Positions 1 through 11,942 are shown, counted from the stretch's first letter. The stretch is 64,000 nt of DNA from Rhexocercosporidium sp. MPI-PUGE-AT-0058 (GCA_020746875.1 JAGTJL010000004.1:2232001-2296000), one strand, 5' to 3'. Notes: generated by a model not told the origin, from the letters alone. Made by a program: numbers and translations.

Positions 1-891
1 GTTACTTTAACTTAAATACTTTCGGCCTTAAATGCTCGCCGATGTTATATAGTTTTATAATAACTATTTACGTGTAAAAAGGTTAACCATCGGAGAGATA
101 AGACTCCTGGCTTTTTACACCCCTGCCGATACTAAACTAACCTTAATAATATTTAATTATAAATTTTAAAGATTAGCTAAAAGATAAATATAGATATAAA
201 TATAACGCCGTATTAATAGTTATAAACCGTTTAATTAAGGGATACACATTTATTTCTTATTTTTTATTGTAACGGCGCGAGATTTAATAATTTTATTTAT
301 TATTAACTATAACCGGTTTAACGGACTTTTAAAAACTATTTTCTTTAATAAAGGCCTTTAATTTATTTTAAATTTTTAAAAAGAGTTTTATAAAATATTA
401 AGAATTTAGATTAACGACTTCGCCTATTTATTAATTATTATTAAGATAATTAGTCCGAACTCTTGCTTATAATAGACTACGCGCAACTTACCTTGCCTTA
501 CGAATCTATCGAAATAAGCTTTTATAAACTTAAGTATAATTACGCTCCGCGAACCTCTTTCGACTGAGACCGACTACTTTTTAATAAACCTCTTAAAGCT
601 ATCGAAAGGTTAAATATTAAGGATATACGTACGGTAGTATAACGAGTTTATAACGTATAGCAAATAGCAAAAGATATTTTATAAAAAGCTTAAGAGAAAA
701 AAAGCGAAATATTAATAAACACCGCCGAAAAATATACCCCGTCTTTTCTATAAATAAGCTTTAAAAAGCCGAGGAAAACTCGTTATTAAGTCAAATTTAA
801 AAACTTCACGAACCTTAAGCTATTAATAAAGACTTAAAATATAATATATAAGATATTTTAAACGTTCGACTAGAAAAGGATAAGAACTTTT
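1..891 (+). mobile_element. Gypsy-type integrase remnant, RIP-degraded
   Basis: Reading the plus strand through stops gives the catalytic core and tail of a Ty3/Gypsy integrase. A stretch resembling 'YNAVLIVINRLIKGYTFI' lies near 215-270 (the family has '..vDRlTKg..fIP'). The usual 'LPYESIEISFYKLKYNYAP'-type tail lies near 495-550. Many stops (TAA/TAG) replace likely Gln and Trp codons, as expected from RIP. The 5' part lies outside the window, and the 3' end is cut by the Copia LTR that starts at 892. It is not functional. Assignment to Gypsy is firm; the subfamily is not determined. Confidence 0.72.
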
Positions 892-1087
892 TATCGTACA
901 ACATACTTTGAGGCTCTACAGAGACGAATATCAGTTCAATTAAAGGCTGCGCAGTTACGTATATAACTATTGTTATATTATTATATATGGCGCATTTAAG
1001 CTCCCTAAATAAGGGAGCTTACTGGCGCCATGGTTTTAGTAGTCTTAATTAGGCTCGCTTAGCCAATTAACCATAACTTACACGACA
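892..1087 (-). repeat. Copia A 3' LTR
   Basis: This 196-bp stretch is the reverse complement of the 197-bp LTR at 59265-59461. On the minus strand it begins TGTCGTG at 1087 and ends at 892 with the sequence matching the end of the other copy. It carries a hairpin, AAGCTCCCT/AGGGAGCTT (998-1006 and 1012-1020), that is kept in the other copy. No matching target duplication was found outside it. Confidence 0.8.
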
Positions 1088-2390
1088 TACCCCTTCGCTA
1101 AAGATAATACGTAACTTTAATAAAGTAAATAAGTATATAATAAATATAATAAATAATAGTAAAACGACAAATAGTAAGGAAAAGTAATAACTAATAATTA
1201 AAGTAAATATATTTAACGTATAAGCGAAAATATATAAATAGCTCCTCCTCTCGTAACTTCTTTTTATAAGCATATTAAATTTAAAAATAAGTCGTGTTTT
1301 TACCGCTAAGTTAGCCGCCCGTACCTCCCGCTTTTTTAATCTTGCTACTACTCGCGTAACTAAAAAGATATATTTCTTTTTGTTTTTTATATTTATAAGT
1401 TTAGTTTTCGATATTATTTAAGTCAAAAGATTAAGAAATTAAGTAAGTTAAAACATATTAATTAGTTATAATAGCTTATCGCCGCCCCTCGCCCTCTCTC
1501 TCGTCGTCGCCCTCGCACTCCCTCTCTTACGCCCCCTCCTGCCGCCCTTACCGCCCTTGCTATTCCCGCCCGCCGGCGTGTTAAGGCAAGTATTAATAAA
1601 GAGGTCCCTTACTCGGCATACGTTAAAGCTGCCTTAAAGGGTGATCTTTTTATTAATATTTATTAAAATATTACTGGTTCGACTCGGTGCCTTTAATATT
1701 ATAATTAAAATTATAATTATATTAATCTTATTAAGCCTATTATCGCGGTGTCTTTTGCCGCTTTTATAAAAGAGAAGCGTAGTACTTCTTATACTCGCGT
1801 AAGTTTAGCTTTAATTCTTATATTTTAAAGTTGACTAATTTTAAATAATAATTAAAAAACCTTTAAGCTTTAATCCGTAATACTCTTATTACGTTTAATA
1901 TATTTATCTTATTTTTATAAATAACTTTAAAGAATCTGACTTTAATTATTTAATTATTATTACCGCCCCTGCCCCGGCCCCCGCCTCCGTCGTCCTTGCC
2001 CCCGCCCCCCGCCTAATCCTCTTACTTACTCAGGTTAGTGCTAGTGCTAATACTATTAGTACTAGTGTTATTATTAGTAATGTGGCCGCCCGCCGCCGCC
2101 GTATTAAAGAATTATTAGTAAAGTTAATAAATTTATTAATAATTTAATTCGCGACTTAATAGCGGCTTAAAAACGTGCCTTTTTAAAGTTATAATTTACT
2201 ACTTTATAAATAGCTTAAAAACGGGCCCTTTTATACTTATTTACGTTAGTTTAATTATGGCTTTAGCCGGAATAAAATTCTTGTCTTTTAATAATTTAAA
2301 AAGAAATATACTTTATGTAATTATATTAATTTAAAAAGTACTTTAAAATATAAAAGAAAATAAAATAGTATATTTATAATAAAGTATAAG
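1088..2390. other. Unexplained segment between Copia pol end and LTR, with GC-rich islands
   Basis: The recognisable Copia RNase H ends near 2400, yet the LTR begins only at 1087, leaving about 1.3 kb unaccounted for. Most of it is very AT-rich, but it contains abrupt C-rich runs on the plus strand at about 1485-1575, 1965-2012 and 2085-2100. A plus-strand reading between 1590 and 1830 looks weakly protein-like but is broken by stops. I do not recognise it. It may be an extra Copia ORF, a captured sequence or another element. Confidence 0.4.
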
Positions 2391-5300
2391 CTTTAATTAA
2401 GCTTTTCTACTAACGCTTTAGCGTCTTATAAATTAAGTAATACGACAAAAGTCTTAAACTTCTATTATAAAAGGTTTTTAATAAGGCTATTAGCGTATAT
2501 TTCGCTTATAAGCAAGTATATAACTTTAAAACTTCCTTTTTAATACTCTTAATATAATTATATATTTTAAATATTAACGTGCTTAAGCTTAGTTAATATG
2601 CGCTAGTTCTTTCTAATTATAAGCTTAATCGTTTATTAATTATTATAGAAAATATTCTAGAAGCACTTTATATTAAAGTATATCTCCGTAAAGAGCCTTT
2701 ATAATATTATAATTATTTTTGCAATTCGCTTTACTCCTAAGAGCTCAGCTTTAGTTGTCGAGGTAATAATTGTATTTTATTTAATTATTATTTATAATAT
2801 AATACCCTTAAATAAAATAATAATAAGCCCTTATAAAAAACGCTTAATTTTTAAATTATTTATAAAAGAAATATTAAAAGCTATCACAAGCTGCGTCTCG
2901 CTCTCTTAACGATTATAAATAATGCCTAAGAAGCGTATTCTAAAGAGGTAGCGTATAGTTTAATCTATAGCTTATAAATGCTTTTGACTTAGGTTCGTTA
3001 AGAAATATAATAATTATAAAGTTATAAAAGTTATATTTAGTCTAAGTATAATAGCTAAATATAATATAAAACTGACCTTTTCTTAATACTCTTTAACTTA
3101 GTCTATAATTACCTTAGCGGTGTTCTTAATTAAGTCGTAATATAATAAAGGAGTACTTAAGTAATTACTATTTATTAAGTTAAATTTTTGAGTTACCTTT
3201 TCTATATATATATTATAAATAAGCGTAATTATCTTCGCATGTTTATTACGCATAATTCATACCCTTAAAAACCATTTTATATTTCCTATTATAATGAGTT
3301 CGTAGGCATTGTTTAAGCTATTAATGATTTTAGTTACTATAAAGAAGTTTAAGTTATAGTATAACACTTATATATCGTTTACGTAAAAGGCCATAAACAT
3401 TATTCGCTTATCGTTTATAAAAATATAAGGCTTTTTTATAAGTAATACGAAACTAAGGCTTTTAAGTGTGATTAAGAAGTCGCTATATTATAAAACTAGA
3501 GAGTCGCGGAGGCTATATAAGGCTTTATCGATTTTTATAATTATATTAGGCTATTTAAAACCGTTGAAGAGATAATAATAAATAAGTGTACTTCGTTTAT
3601 CTTATTTTATATTAATAAACGCATTTACGACGTTGTATTATTTAATCTTTAAGTCAAATTATATTATTATAGCTATCACGACGTGGAAAAACTTTATTAT
3701 TAGCGTAAAAGCGTATATAAAGAATATTATAATATCTTTTTATAAATTACTTTTAATAACGACTCGCGATTTAATACGTATAAGTTGTCCCGTTAAGTTG
3801 ACTTTATAAGTAAATACTTATTTTAATAATATAAGCGTTATCTTTATATTTACTCTTAATATAATATATTAGCACTTCTTAACCTAGAGATTTTTTATTT
3901 CTTTATGCGCGTCTTCTTTAAAGTGTTTCCCTATAAGTATTATTTTAAATCCTTTTAATACTTTAATATTTATAAGAGCTTTACTTAATGTAATTATATT
4001 AATTTAAAGCTTACAGTTACTTATACTTTAATTAATTCGCTACTAATTATAGCTGTAAATATAATATATATAGTTTCGTAATTTTTTTATTTTTACGCGT
4101 TATTTTATTATTTTAAAATATCGTAGTAAAAGATATAATATACGTATAATTTTTATTTATTTAGTCTATAGATTCGGCGTTTAAGAGCTCTCTTATTATA
4201 AAGGAGTATATTCCTAGCTTTTTCTTAAACCGTTTATTCAATTATATTGCCTTTTTTACTTAACGTCTTCGCTAAGCTCGAGTGACAAGGCGTAATTAAC
4301 TGTAATTTAATGCTTAAAGCACTTCGTCGAGAGTTTCTTAAGTTATATTATTCTTTAAAAGATATTATAATAATATATTCGACGGTGTGTTTTTTAAAAG
4401 GAGTTATTAATCTCTTTTAAACTCGTCGTAATCCTCTTTTAACGAGGTGTTTTCGTATTTTAAAGCATTTCTTAAGCCTATACTAATTACTTTAGTTTAG
4501 CGTAATAATTAACTTTAGCTATTTTATAATTTATTTTAAATTATAACTTAAGATATTAAGTTATACGTACCTTTAATTTAAAGTAATTATTTCTTATTTA
4601 TAATACTCCTCTTAGGCTCGAAATATTTGTTTCGTCGTGTCTGACTTCGAGTCTGTCTTAATATGCCTAAGCTTTTTAATATTATTAAAATATTTATATT
4701 ATTATTATTAAGCTTATGTCGTCTCTCCTCTTTTCTCCCGACAAGCCTTTAACAAACTGCTAGCGCATCGCTAAGACGTAGACTATTAAATTAAACTTAT
4801 TAAGAAAAACGACTTGTCTTTTAAACCTCTTTAGCGCATAATTAAAAAACAGTTGTCGGAGACTAAGTAATATATTATCGACAATTTATATAAAGGTTTT
4901 ATTAAGCCTTTTAGCGCATTATACGCGGCTTCTATTCTCTTCGCTAAAAAAGCCGACGGCAGTTTCCGGCTCTACGTTGACTACCGGAAGCTAAACGCTT
5001 TATTAAAGAAGGATCTATACTTAATCCCTTTAATTAATAAGATAATAGCTTATATTTATAAAGTAAAAGTCTTTATAAAGCTTAATATTTAATAAGCTTT
5101 CTATTACATTCGTATGTCCCCCGAAAGCGAAGATTATGCGACCTTCCGCACCCGGTATAATATATATAAGTATAAAGTCCTTCCCTTTGGCCTTACGAAT
5201 AGCCCGGCGACTTTTTAGCAATTTATTAACGATATCTTAATAAAGTATTTAAACGACTTTTACGCGACTTATATAAATAATATCCTTATATATTTATTAA

Positions 5301-8157
5301 CCCCCGAAGAGCACGAGGTTTATATTAAGAAAGTAATAATAATATTATAAGTATACGGACTTGAAGCCGATATTAAAAAGTCCGAGTTTAACGTATAAAA
5401 GACAAAGTTCTTAGGTTTTATTATCGACGTTAATAATATAAAAGTAAATTTAAAAAAGGTCAGCGTAATTAAGGACTGGTAATACGCCGGTAATATATAT
5501 AATATATAAAGCTACCTTAGGTTTTATAATTTCTACCGCCAGTTTATTAAAAACTATAATCGCATTACTTGACTCTTTATAATGCTTATTAGGAAAGACG
5601 TGCCCTTTAACTTCGACAACGCTTATAAAAACGCGTAAGAAACTCTCTAAGAAGCCCTTTAATTTATATTAGTCTTTTATTATTATATTTTAGTAAAGTA
5701 GACGCGGCTAAAGACTGACTCTTTTAATAAAGTCGTTACTAGCGTATTATTTTAACTTTAAGAGGACGGCATTTTTTACCTTATAAGTTACTTTTTTAAG
5801 ACTATAATAAATCTTAAGCTTAATTACTTAATTTATAATAAAGAAATGTTAGTAATCTTTTAATTATTTAAATAATACCGCCCGGAATTATTAAGTATTT
5901 AAAAGAACGTTTACGTATATATAAATTACCGAGCCTTAAAGTACTTTATAATTATTAAGGATCTTACGGCTAAGTAAGCACGTTAAACCGAGTTCTTCGC
6001 GGAATTCTATTTCACGATTATATATTATATTAAGACTATTAATACCCTTACTGACACTCTCTCCTAAAGAGATTAAGACCTTATAGTAATAGAGGCTTAT
6101 AAGCGAGCTATTCGTAGTCAGCAACTCATTATAAACGACAAAATCGACCTTTTAATTACCGCTGACTTCTAACTAGTAGCCGTCGACTCCTTTAAGCCGT
6201 CACGACTACTTAATCGAGAAACATATTAGGCGTGGTTTCTTAAACGAGTAATTAAACTAATAAATAAAATACTTCTAAAAGAAGAGCGTCTTCTAGCTAA
6301 GGCCGTTTAGCTATAGTATTTAAACACCCCTCTTCTTCACAAAACTACTTTCCGTTCGATAATAGCGTAAAACGCCCCACTGGAAATCGTAAGATAATAT
6401 ATGCGAAGTAATTGTGTGGCCGCTACACTAGCTACCCCTTTGGCTCCTTTAAAAGTAGACTAAGAAGTAAAGTAAGCTCTAAAATAAGATTACGTATTAA
6501 TCGACCCGAAGGCACCTGCCGCGGAAGAACTAAACCTTAACTTTATAATAACATATAATATCGCGGAATATGACGTGATCGATTAAGTGCTTACGGCTAA
6601 TAAAGAGTCTCTTTCACTAAAGCCCCTTTAATAAAAAGCCCGCGAAAACGACTTAAACTATAAATTATTAAATAGTAAGCTTCTTTTTTAAGGCCGTTTA
6701 AAAGTGCCTTTAAAGCCGCCGGAGCTTCGCATAACACTTATTTACTACGTATACTTATAACCTTTAATAGTATACGTAAGAATCAGAAAGATAAAGGCAT
6801 TACTTAGTCGTAAATATTATTAAAACGGCCTTACTATAGACATAGCCTAATATATAATAAATTATAATTATTCTCGACAAAAAGCCCGTAAAAATAAAGC
6901 TTTTAATTTCTTATACTTCTTATTAATCCTTACTCGACCGTATTAATACCTTATAATAGACTTTATAAAGCTATTATTAAATAAACACAATTATAACTTC
7001 GCTATAGTTATTGTCGACCGCCTATTTAAAAAGCCGGTCTTAATACTTTATAATAATATAATTAACGCAAAAGACATGGCAATCCTTTTCTTTATTTATT
7101 AAACCTAACACTTCGACATGCCGGACTTTATTATCTTAAATCGAGGACCTTAATTCGTCTCTTCCTTTTAAAAAGAATACTATTATATCCTCAGAATTAA
7201 AGTAAAGCTTATAACGGCGTATAACTCGAACGTCGACGGCTAAACGAAGGTAATAAATTAATATATTAAGTAGCGGCTCCGCCCCTTTTATTATTATTAT
7301 TAAAATAATTAAAGCGACTTCTTATTAATTATAAATATCGCTTAATTATTATTATTATACAAGTCCTTAAGTAACTTATTCCCTTTTAAATTACTTAACG
7401 GCGTTAATCTAAGGACTTCCTAAGACTTAATTAATTTAAAGCCTTTAGCTACGGCAATAGAAAAACTTAACTGCGAGGAGGCTTTATAAATAGCATTACA
7501 AATAAAAGAAGTTATAGAAGTTATATAATTATTACTAAAGGCTTAATAAGAGAAAATAAAACGGCTAGCTAATCGTAATCACTATGCCGTCGACTAGGAC
7601 GTTGGCGACCTAATGCTAGTCGACATTCGGAACTAGAATGTCGACCGACTCTTAAAAAAGCTGTCGGACAAGTAATACGGACTAGTTAAGGTATTTTCAC
7701 AAGAAGGGGAAAGTTAAAAAGTAAAATTACTAAAGAGTTAAACTATATACCTTATATTTTATACTTATTTACTACGGAAGTACGTCGACAACCCTTTACT
7801 AGGCTAAGCCAGACAAACGCCAACACTAATATAACTCTTACTTAATTAAAAAAAATAAGAAATTAAAGCTATTTTAAGCTCGAAGTTAATAAATCGAAAG
7901 CTTTAGTATCGTATTAAATAGCTAAGCGCCGACGAAAACCTAAAATAATATTTATATTTAAATACTATAACGGCCCCTCACTTAATTAAAGCTTTTTATA
8001 TAAGGCATAAAAATAATAAGAGGGTCGCAAGGCCTTTAAGAGCTTTATTAAAGTAGTTAAAGGCTTTTAATAATAGAGTTAATAATTATAAAAAGCTAAA
8101 AAACAATAGTCTTATAACTATAACTATATAGACATAATTCTTTAAGAGGGGGGGTAA

Positions 8158-8539
8158 TATTACGACCTCCGATGTGCCTCGTATTACCGACACAGCTATT
8201 GAGGCTGCTTTAGTCACGTGGAGGCTGCTTTAGTCAAGGCTGTCTTAGTCACGTAAAGGCTGCTTTAATTAAGGTTGCTTTAGTTACGTAAAGGCTACTT
8301 TAGTTAAAGCTGCTTTAGTGGCGCTCGGCATCGCTCGTAGCATTGCCTTAGCATGACAACTATGGCGCTAGGCCTAATCGGGAAAGGCTAGGGAGACCCT
8401 TTATGTATTTATACTAGAGCTCCCTTTTATAAAGAGCTCTCCTTTTCTCTTTATCTTTTCTTCTTAATTCTGAGCGTAGCTTTAGGTCCAAATACAAAGC
8501 TATCTCTTGCACCGTATCAACCTTTGGCTAGCCGTAATA
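8158..8539 (+). repeat. 3' LTR of Gypsy 1
   Basis: It starts TATTACGACCTCCGATG (ancestral TGTTACG) straight after the G-rich polypurine tract and ends CCGTAATA, the RIP-mutated counterpart of the CGTAACA end seen in the solo LTR at 11293-11562. It holds a TATA-like promoter stretch near 8405-8440. It is 382 bp against 270 bp for the solo LTR, because of internal tandem repeats at 8202-8320. Confidence 0.88.
8202..8320 (+). repeat. Tandem repeats inside the Gypsy 1 LTR
   Basis: A motif close to AGGCTGCTTTAGTCACGT recurs about seven times, organised as alternating 15-20 bp subunits with a higher-order period near 35 bp. The block is absent from the solo LTR at 11293-11562 and from the Gypsy 2 LTR, which explains the longer length of this LTR. 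Confidence 0.8.
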
Positions 8540-8869
8540 TATAACGTCTTTTTCCAGAATCTAAAGTCGACGAGAAACCATACGAATATAAGTCATAAGA
8601 GGCTCTATTTAAATAAGTTAACAAACGAAAGCTTATTTAAATTCGTATCCCATAAAATGGCATGCCTATATTTTAGCGCCTTGGCGGGCTCTTACTAAAA
8701 CAAAGAATATAAATAAAGCTATCTTTATTTATTATAACTCTACTAAAATTACTTGTATTTACGATGTAAGACGTTCTGCCTAATTCTACTAATCTAGCGA
8801 CTATAAGGCCTAATATAAATCCCGTAATTAAAATAAGTTCTAGGTTCATTTTAATAAAATTGCCGTTTT

Positions 8870-10550
8870 TTAGCTATTCTATTAACTTATTATTATATAT
8901 TACGCTAAAAGATGCCTTTAATATATTCGACCTCTTCTTTATAAAAGAGCAACTGCAAATCATATATAATAATACAAATCAACGGCAAGAACAAGTCCTA
9001 TTCCCTGAAAAGCCCGGATTTCGGGCCAGGGACTAAAGACTCTTTACTTTAAATAAGATTTACGGATATTTAGACATCCGAATTTATATAAAGATATATA
9101 AAGAGAATTCCTTTAGAGCTTATTGAAAACTACCGACTATCTTATAGCCGGGTTATCAAGTTCGCTATATTATAAGCCTTCGCCGATTCTAATTAATATA
9201 TATAGCGTTCCGATTATATACGACAGATCCGGATTATGACTTTAAGGCTGTTTTTAATCGTTTGGAGCCTTTTAATACGTATATTCGCAACGTTTCTAAG
9301 GAGTTATAAAGTCCGGGCAGAGATTTAGCTATCGACGAAGCTATATGCCGATTTCAGGGCCGCTCTTTAAATACTTTAAAGATTCTCGGAAAGCTTATCG
9401 ACTAAGGCTATAAGATTTGGATCCTTTTATAAATAAGCTACTTCTACGACTGAGTTTTTCATCGAAAAGGGACAAAAACACACTTAAATAAAGGTAAGCT
9501 TAGTCCGTGGAAAGTAAAGCAACCAAAGGCCCTCGGTCAAAATACTACGTCTTAAATAATAATATATTTAATAGACCGGCTTCCAGATCACGGCACGGGA
9601 TATATCGTATACTTAGACAACCTTTTCATAAATATTAAGCTCTTATAATATAATAGAGACCGTAGATAAGGAGCTACCGGTATATGTATAACAAAATCCG
9701 GGATCTTGAAGAAGTTTAATTAAATAAAAGCTTAAGATATAAATAAAGATAAAATCTTATAAAGTAAACTATAAGTAGTAGTAACGCCGGATAATATAAT
9801 TAATATAATAGCCTAAAAAGATAACGCTTTAATGCTCTCGATGTCCACGGCGTCTAATACTGTTAGTCGTATTAAGAAGTTACGAAAGCGGCCTTTTAAG
9901 ATCTCTTCGGCGGCCAAAACATCACGTGTACTATTCGGAAAGCATGCTAAAGCCTGGCTAGAGATTCCTAAGTATTAAGATCAATATAATCTTGAAATAG
10001 GAGCTATAAACCGTGGAAATCAGCTCAAAGTGACTAATAAGATGGAAATTACATGTCGAATAGATAATTAATAATTTCTTATTACGTGGATCGAAGACAT
10101 AGCGCTAGTCAACTGTTATAAGCTCTCTTATCACTCTCTTTTTCTAGAGTAAGAGAAATGGACAAGTCAAATAGCTTTCAGAGATGCGATTATGTAGGAA
10201 TATTTTCGTATTATATAGAAAACAAGTAAGAAACGGAAATAAGTCGCCATAACTTCCGTAACGCCTACTTTGAACGTATTAATAGAGGAATATATAATTA
10301 TAAGGCTAAAGAGCCGAAGAGAGTGCGTTGTATATAAAAAATAAGGTCTACAAAAGAGTATAAGGAGGAGAATTCTAGGAGAGCTTTCGGTTAATATGCC
10401 AGCGAATTTTACGGGTTCTGGCTGCCGAAAGACTTCCTTTTTTAGTTGCAAGCAGTGCCAGGTTGCACTTTATAAAGATAATACTTACTTTACTATATTC
10501 TATAGCCCTGAATGGAATTAATATATAAGATTCCAGAAATTGACTGCTTT
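8870..10550 (+). pseudogene. piggyBac-like transposase remnant
   Basis: The plus strand shows piggyBac (DDE_Tnp_1_7) landmarks in order. An N-terminal 'IFDLFFIKEQLQIIYNNTN'-like segment lies near 8920. 'DPDYDFKAVFNRLEPFNTYI' lies near 9225-9285. 'LAIDEAICRFQGRSLNTLKI' with the first catalytic Asp lies near 9327-9385. 'GYKIWILL' follows, then 'YIVYLDNLFINIKLL' with the second Asp near 9605-9650. A C-terminal Cys-rich finger 'CRKTSFFSCKQC' lies near 10425-10460. Stops interrupt the frame (for example TAA near 9307), so it is inactive. It carries fewer stops per length than the neighbouring LTR elements, so it may be younger or lower in copy number. Terminal repeats and TTAA duplications were not located, so the element borders are open. 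Confidence 0.8.
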
Positions 10551-11266
10551 TAGTAGTAATTTGACGCTAAAATGTATTAAGCGAGATGCCAGTACATAAG
10601 ATAGTAAACCTTATTAAATATGAACTTAAACTCGTGATTTGACTTATCCGTCGTTAATCGTAATACCCTATGAATAGCCTTAAATCGTAAAAGACTTATA
10701 GTACTCTAAATATTAAGGTGACGAGGTTTATCGGGCTTATCTCTTTAATAATAAGAGAGTTGATTCTGAGGGTTGATTCTGATATATATATATATTCCTA
10801 AGTAGGCATATGCCTTTCTTAATGTGATTGGTTTCTAATTATGCGCTCGGTCATAAGGTTTCCTTACGTAGTATGGCCGATTAGCGTGATCGTTCGAATT
10901 CTTAATAATAATATTTATTATTTCTTTCGGCTAGAATAAGTTAAATATTTACTAGGCGTCTTTTAAGGTAATATAAGAGGGTAAATTAATTGAGGGGGAA
11001 AATCGGGTAAATCTATAAGTTTAAACCGTCGACCGGTGGATGTTGCTTAGGGTAAGTTAAGGCGTAAAGTAGTAGGGTCTGTGAAATCAGTAATAACGGT
11101 TTTTAATTGATTTAGTGGTATATTTGCGGTGTAGAATTGCGATTTATTAGAGTTGTTTACATGCTTTGTTTACTAGAATTTTAGTGGGGTGTCCGCCAAG
11201 ACGCTAAAAGTCGCTGCACCGCCAAATCGGATACTAGATAAGCAGATTATTATCTTATATACTTAA
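10551..11266. other. AT-rich spacer, no gene seen
   Basis: No coding or element signature was recognised. A short (AT)n run occurs near 10783-10794, and a GC-richer patch near 11180-11230 contains GGTGTCCGCC and CACCGCC, possibly the end of an unidentified element. It may include the 3' end of the piggyBac-like element. Confidence 0.4.
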
Positions 11267-11942
11267 CTAAAGGTTTTAAAGCCGAAGACTTTTGTTACGG
11301 CTTGCAGGAGGTTGATACGGCGAGTTGACTCTAGCTTTGTATTTAAGCCTAATATTACGCTCAGAATCGAGAAGAAAAGATAAGGGGAAAAAAAGAGCTC
11401 TTTATAAGAGAGAGCTCGAGTATAAATACACGGGGGCCTTCCTAATAGAGCCTAGCGTAGTCGAATGCCATTCACAACAACGCGTCGCATGCTTTCCAAA
11501 CAGTCTTCCTAATTAGGCTTAGCGCCGTCGCATAGCCAGCGATGCCATCGGAGGTCGTAACAACTTTTGCTGCGTAATCATTATAGTTTTAATAAGCAAT
11601 ATTTAGTTAAGGGAAAAAGGAAACTTACGACATAAAAAAGTAATACAGCGGCCGAAGGATCATAAAGAGAATGACGGCCATGTTAATTGCCCAAAGAAAA
11701 AGTAAGGAATTTAATATCTTAATCGCTGTACTTAAGTTAACGATTACGGGCAAGGCCATCGGCACGCTCAAGTTATTTAAAAACAAGCCGATGACAGGTG
11801 TGCACACAACTCTACTAATAAGCAGTGCGATATCGAAAAAGCGGTTAATTACTACGGCCAAAGCTTCCGAGCCCAGCATGTATTCATATTAGGAACGAAT
11901 GGTGGCGATAAAGTAATTCATGCGAAGCATCTGAACTTGTAG
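11267..11942 (-). pseudogene. FMP42-like MFS transporter fragment, split by a solo LTR
   Basis: On the minus strand, 11942 down to about 11623 reads 'LQVQMLRMNYFIATIRS', a stop, then 'YEYMLGSEALAVV', hydrophobic helices, and '..ILRPLYYFFMS'. From memory this is the conserved segment of the fungal FMP42-like (SLC43-related) MFS transporters. The stop sits where the family has Gln (CAA to TAA). After codon 'MS' comes a GTAAGT donor. The next exon resumes as 'DYAAKV' (11581-11563), preceded by AA where an AG acceptor is expected, which is a RIP-type G-to-A change. The exon continues on the far side of the solo LTR as 'KVFGFKTF' (about 11292-11268). The fragment lacks the gene's start and end. 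Family assignment is moderately sure; inactivation is certain. Confidence 0.72.
11293..11562 (-). repeat. Solo LTR of the Gypsy 1/2 family with 5-bp target duplication
   Basis: A 270-bp LTR bounded by TGTTACGG on the left and CGTAACA on the right, flanked by perfect duplications ACTTT at 11288-11292 and 11563-11567. Read on the minus strand it matches the LTRs at 8158-8539 and 41818-42072, including the TATA/GAGCTC promoter block. No internal sequence is present, so LTR-LTR recombination has removed the body. Its intact TG..CA ends show less RIP than the other copies. It lies inside an exon of the FMP42-like gene. Confidence 0.92.

Larger units (their letters stand above)
892..4712 (-). mobile_element. 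Copia A: 3' part of a Ty1/Copia retrotransposon
   Basis: Read on the minus strand, 4712 down to about 2400 gives the Copia reverse transcriptase and RNase H through many stops. A palm motif like 'AFYVNDI' (ancestral YVDD) lies near 3400, 'LYSLRDSLVL' near 3500, and an RNase H segment with 'TTKAELLGVKRIAK' near 2740-2780. The order ends with an LTR at 892-1087. The same sequence reads on the plus strand in Copia B (59265-64000). For example, the segments at 4600-4710 and 62890-63020 are reverse complements. The 5' LTR, gag and integrase are missing: the element stops at 4712 where Gypsy 1 begins. Both elements are truncated at that junction, so it looks like a deletion or recombination joint and not a clean insertion. 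Confidence 0.85.
4713..8539 (+). mobile_element. Gypsy 1: 5'-truncated chromovirus-type LTR retrotransposon
   Basis: The plus strand reads, through stops, in Ty3/Gypsy pol order. Reverse transcriptase covers about 4740-5480, with 'LYVDYRKLNALLKKDLYLIP' near 4970, 'VLPFGLTNSPATF' near 5175 and 'YINNILIY' near 5270 (ancestral YIDDILIYS, Asp to Asn by G-to-A). RNase H follows at about 5590-5900 and the integrase core at about 6900-7420 ('IVIVDRLFKKPV', 'FVSSF'). A chromodomain-like tail lies at 7800-8060. A purine tract (8141-8154) precedes the LTR at 8158. Gag, protease and the 5' LTR are missing because the element starts abruptly at 4713. It is the same family as Gypsy 2 (41818-46006, minus). 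Dense stops and RIP-type changes show it is dead. Confidence 0.88.

Noticed and set aside
1067..1273. 68-aa minus-strand ORF with hydrophobic residues
   Set aside because: Low-complexity AT-rich sequence overlapping the Copia LTR; a chance frame.
8200..8320. CRISPR-like array
   Set aside because: The repeats are contiguous and diverged, have no spacers, and sit in a retrotransposon LTR of a eukaryote.
10167..10451. 94-aa minus-strand ORF
   Set aside because: Antisense to the piggyBac-like C-terminal region; no independent support.
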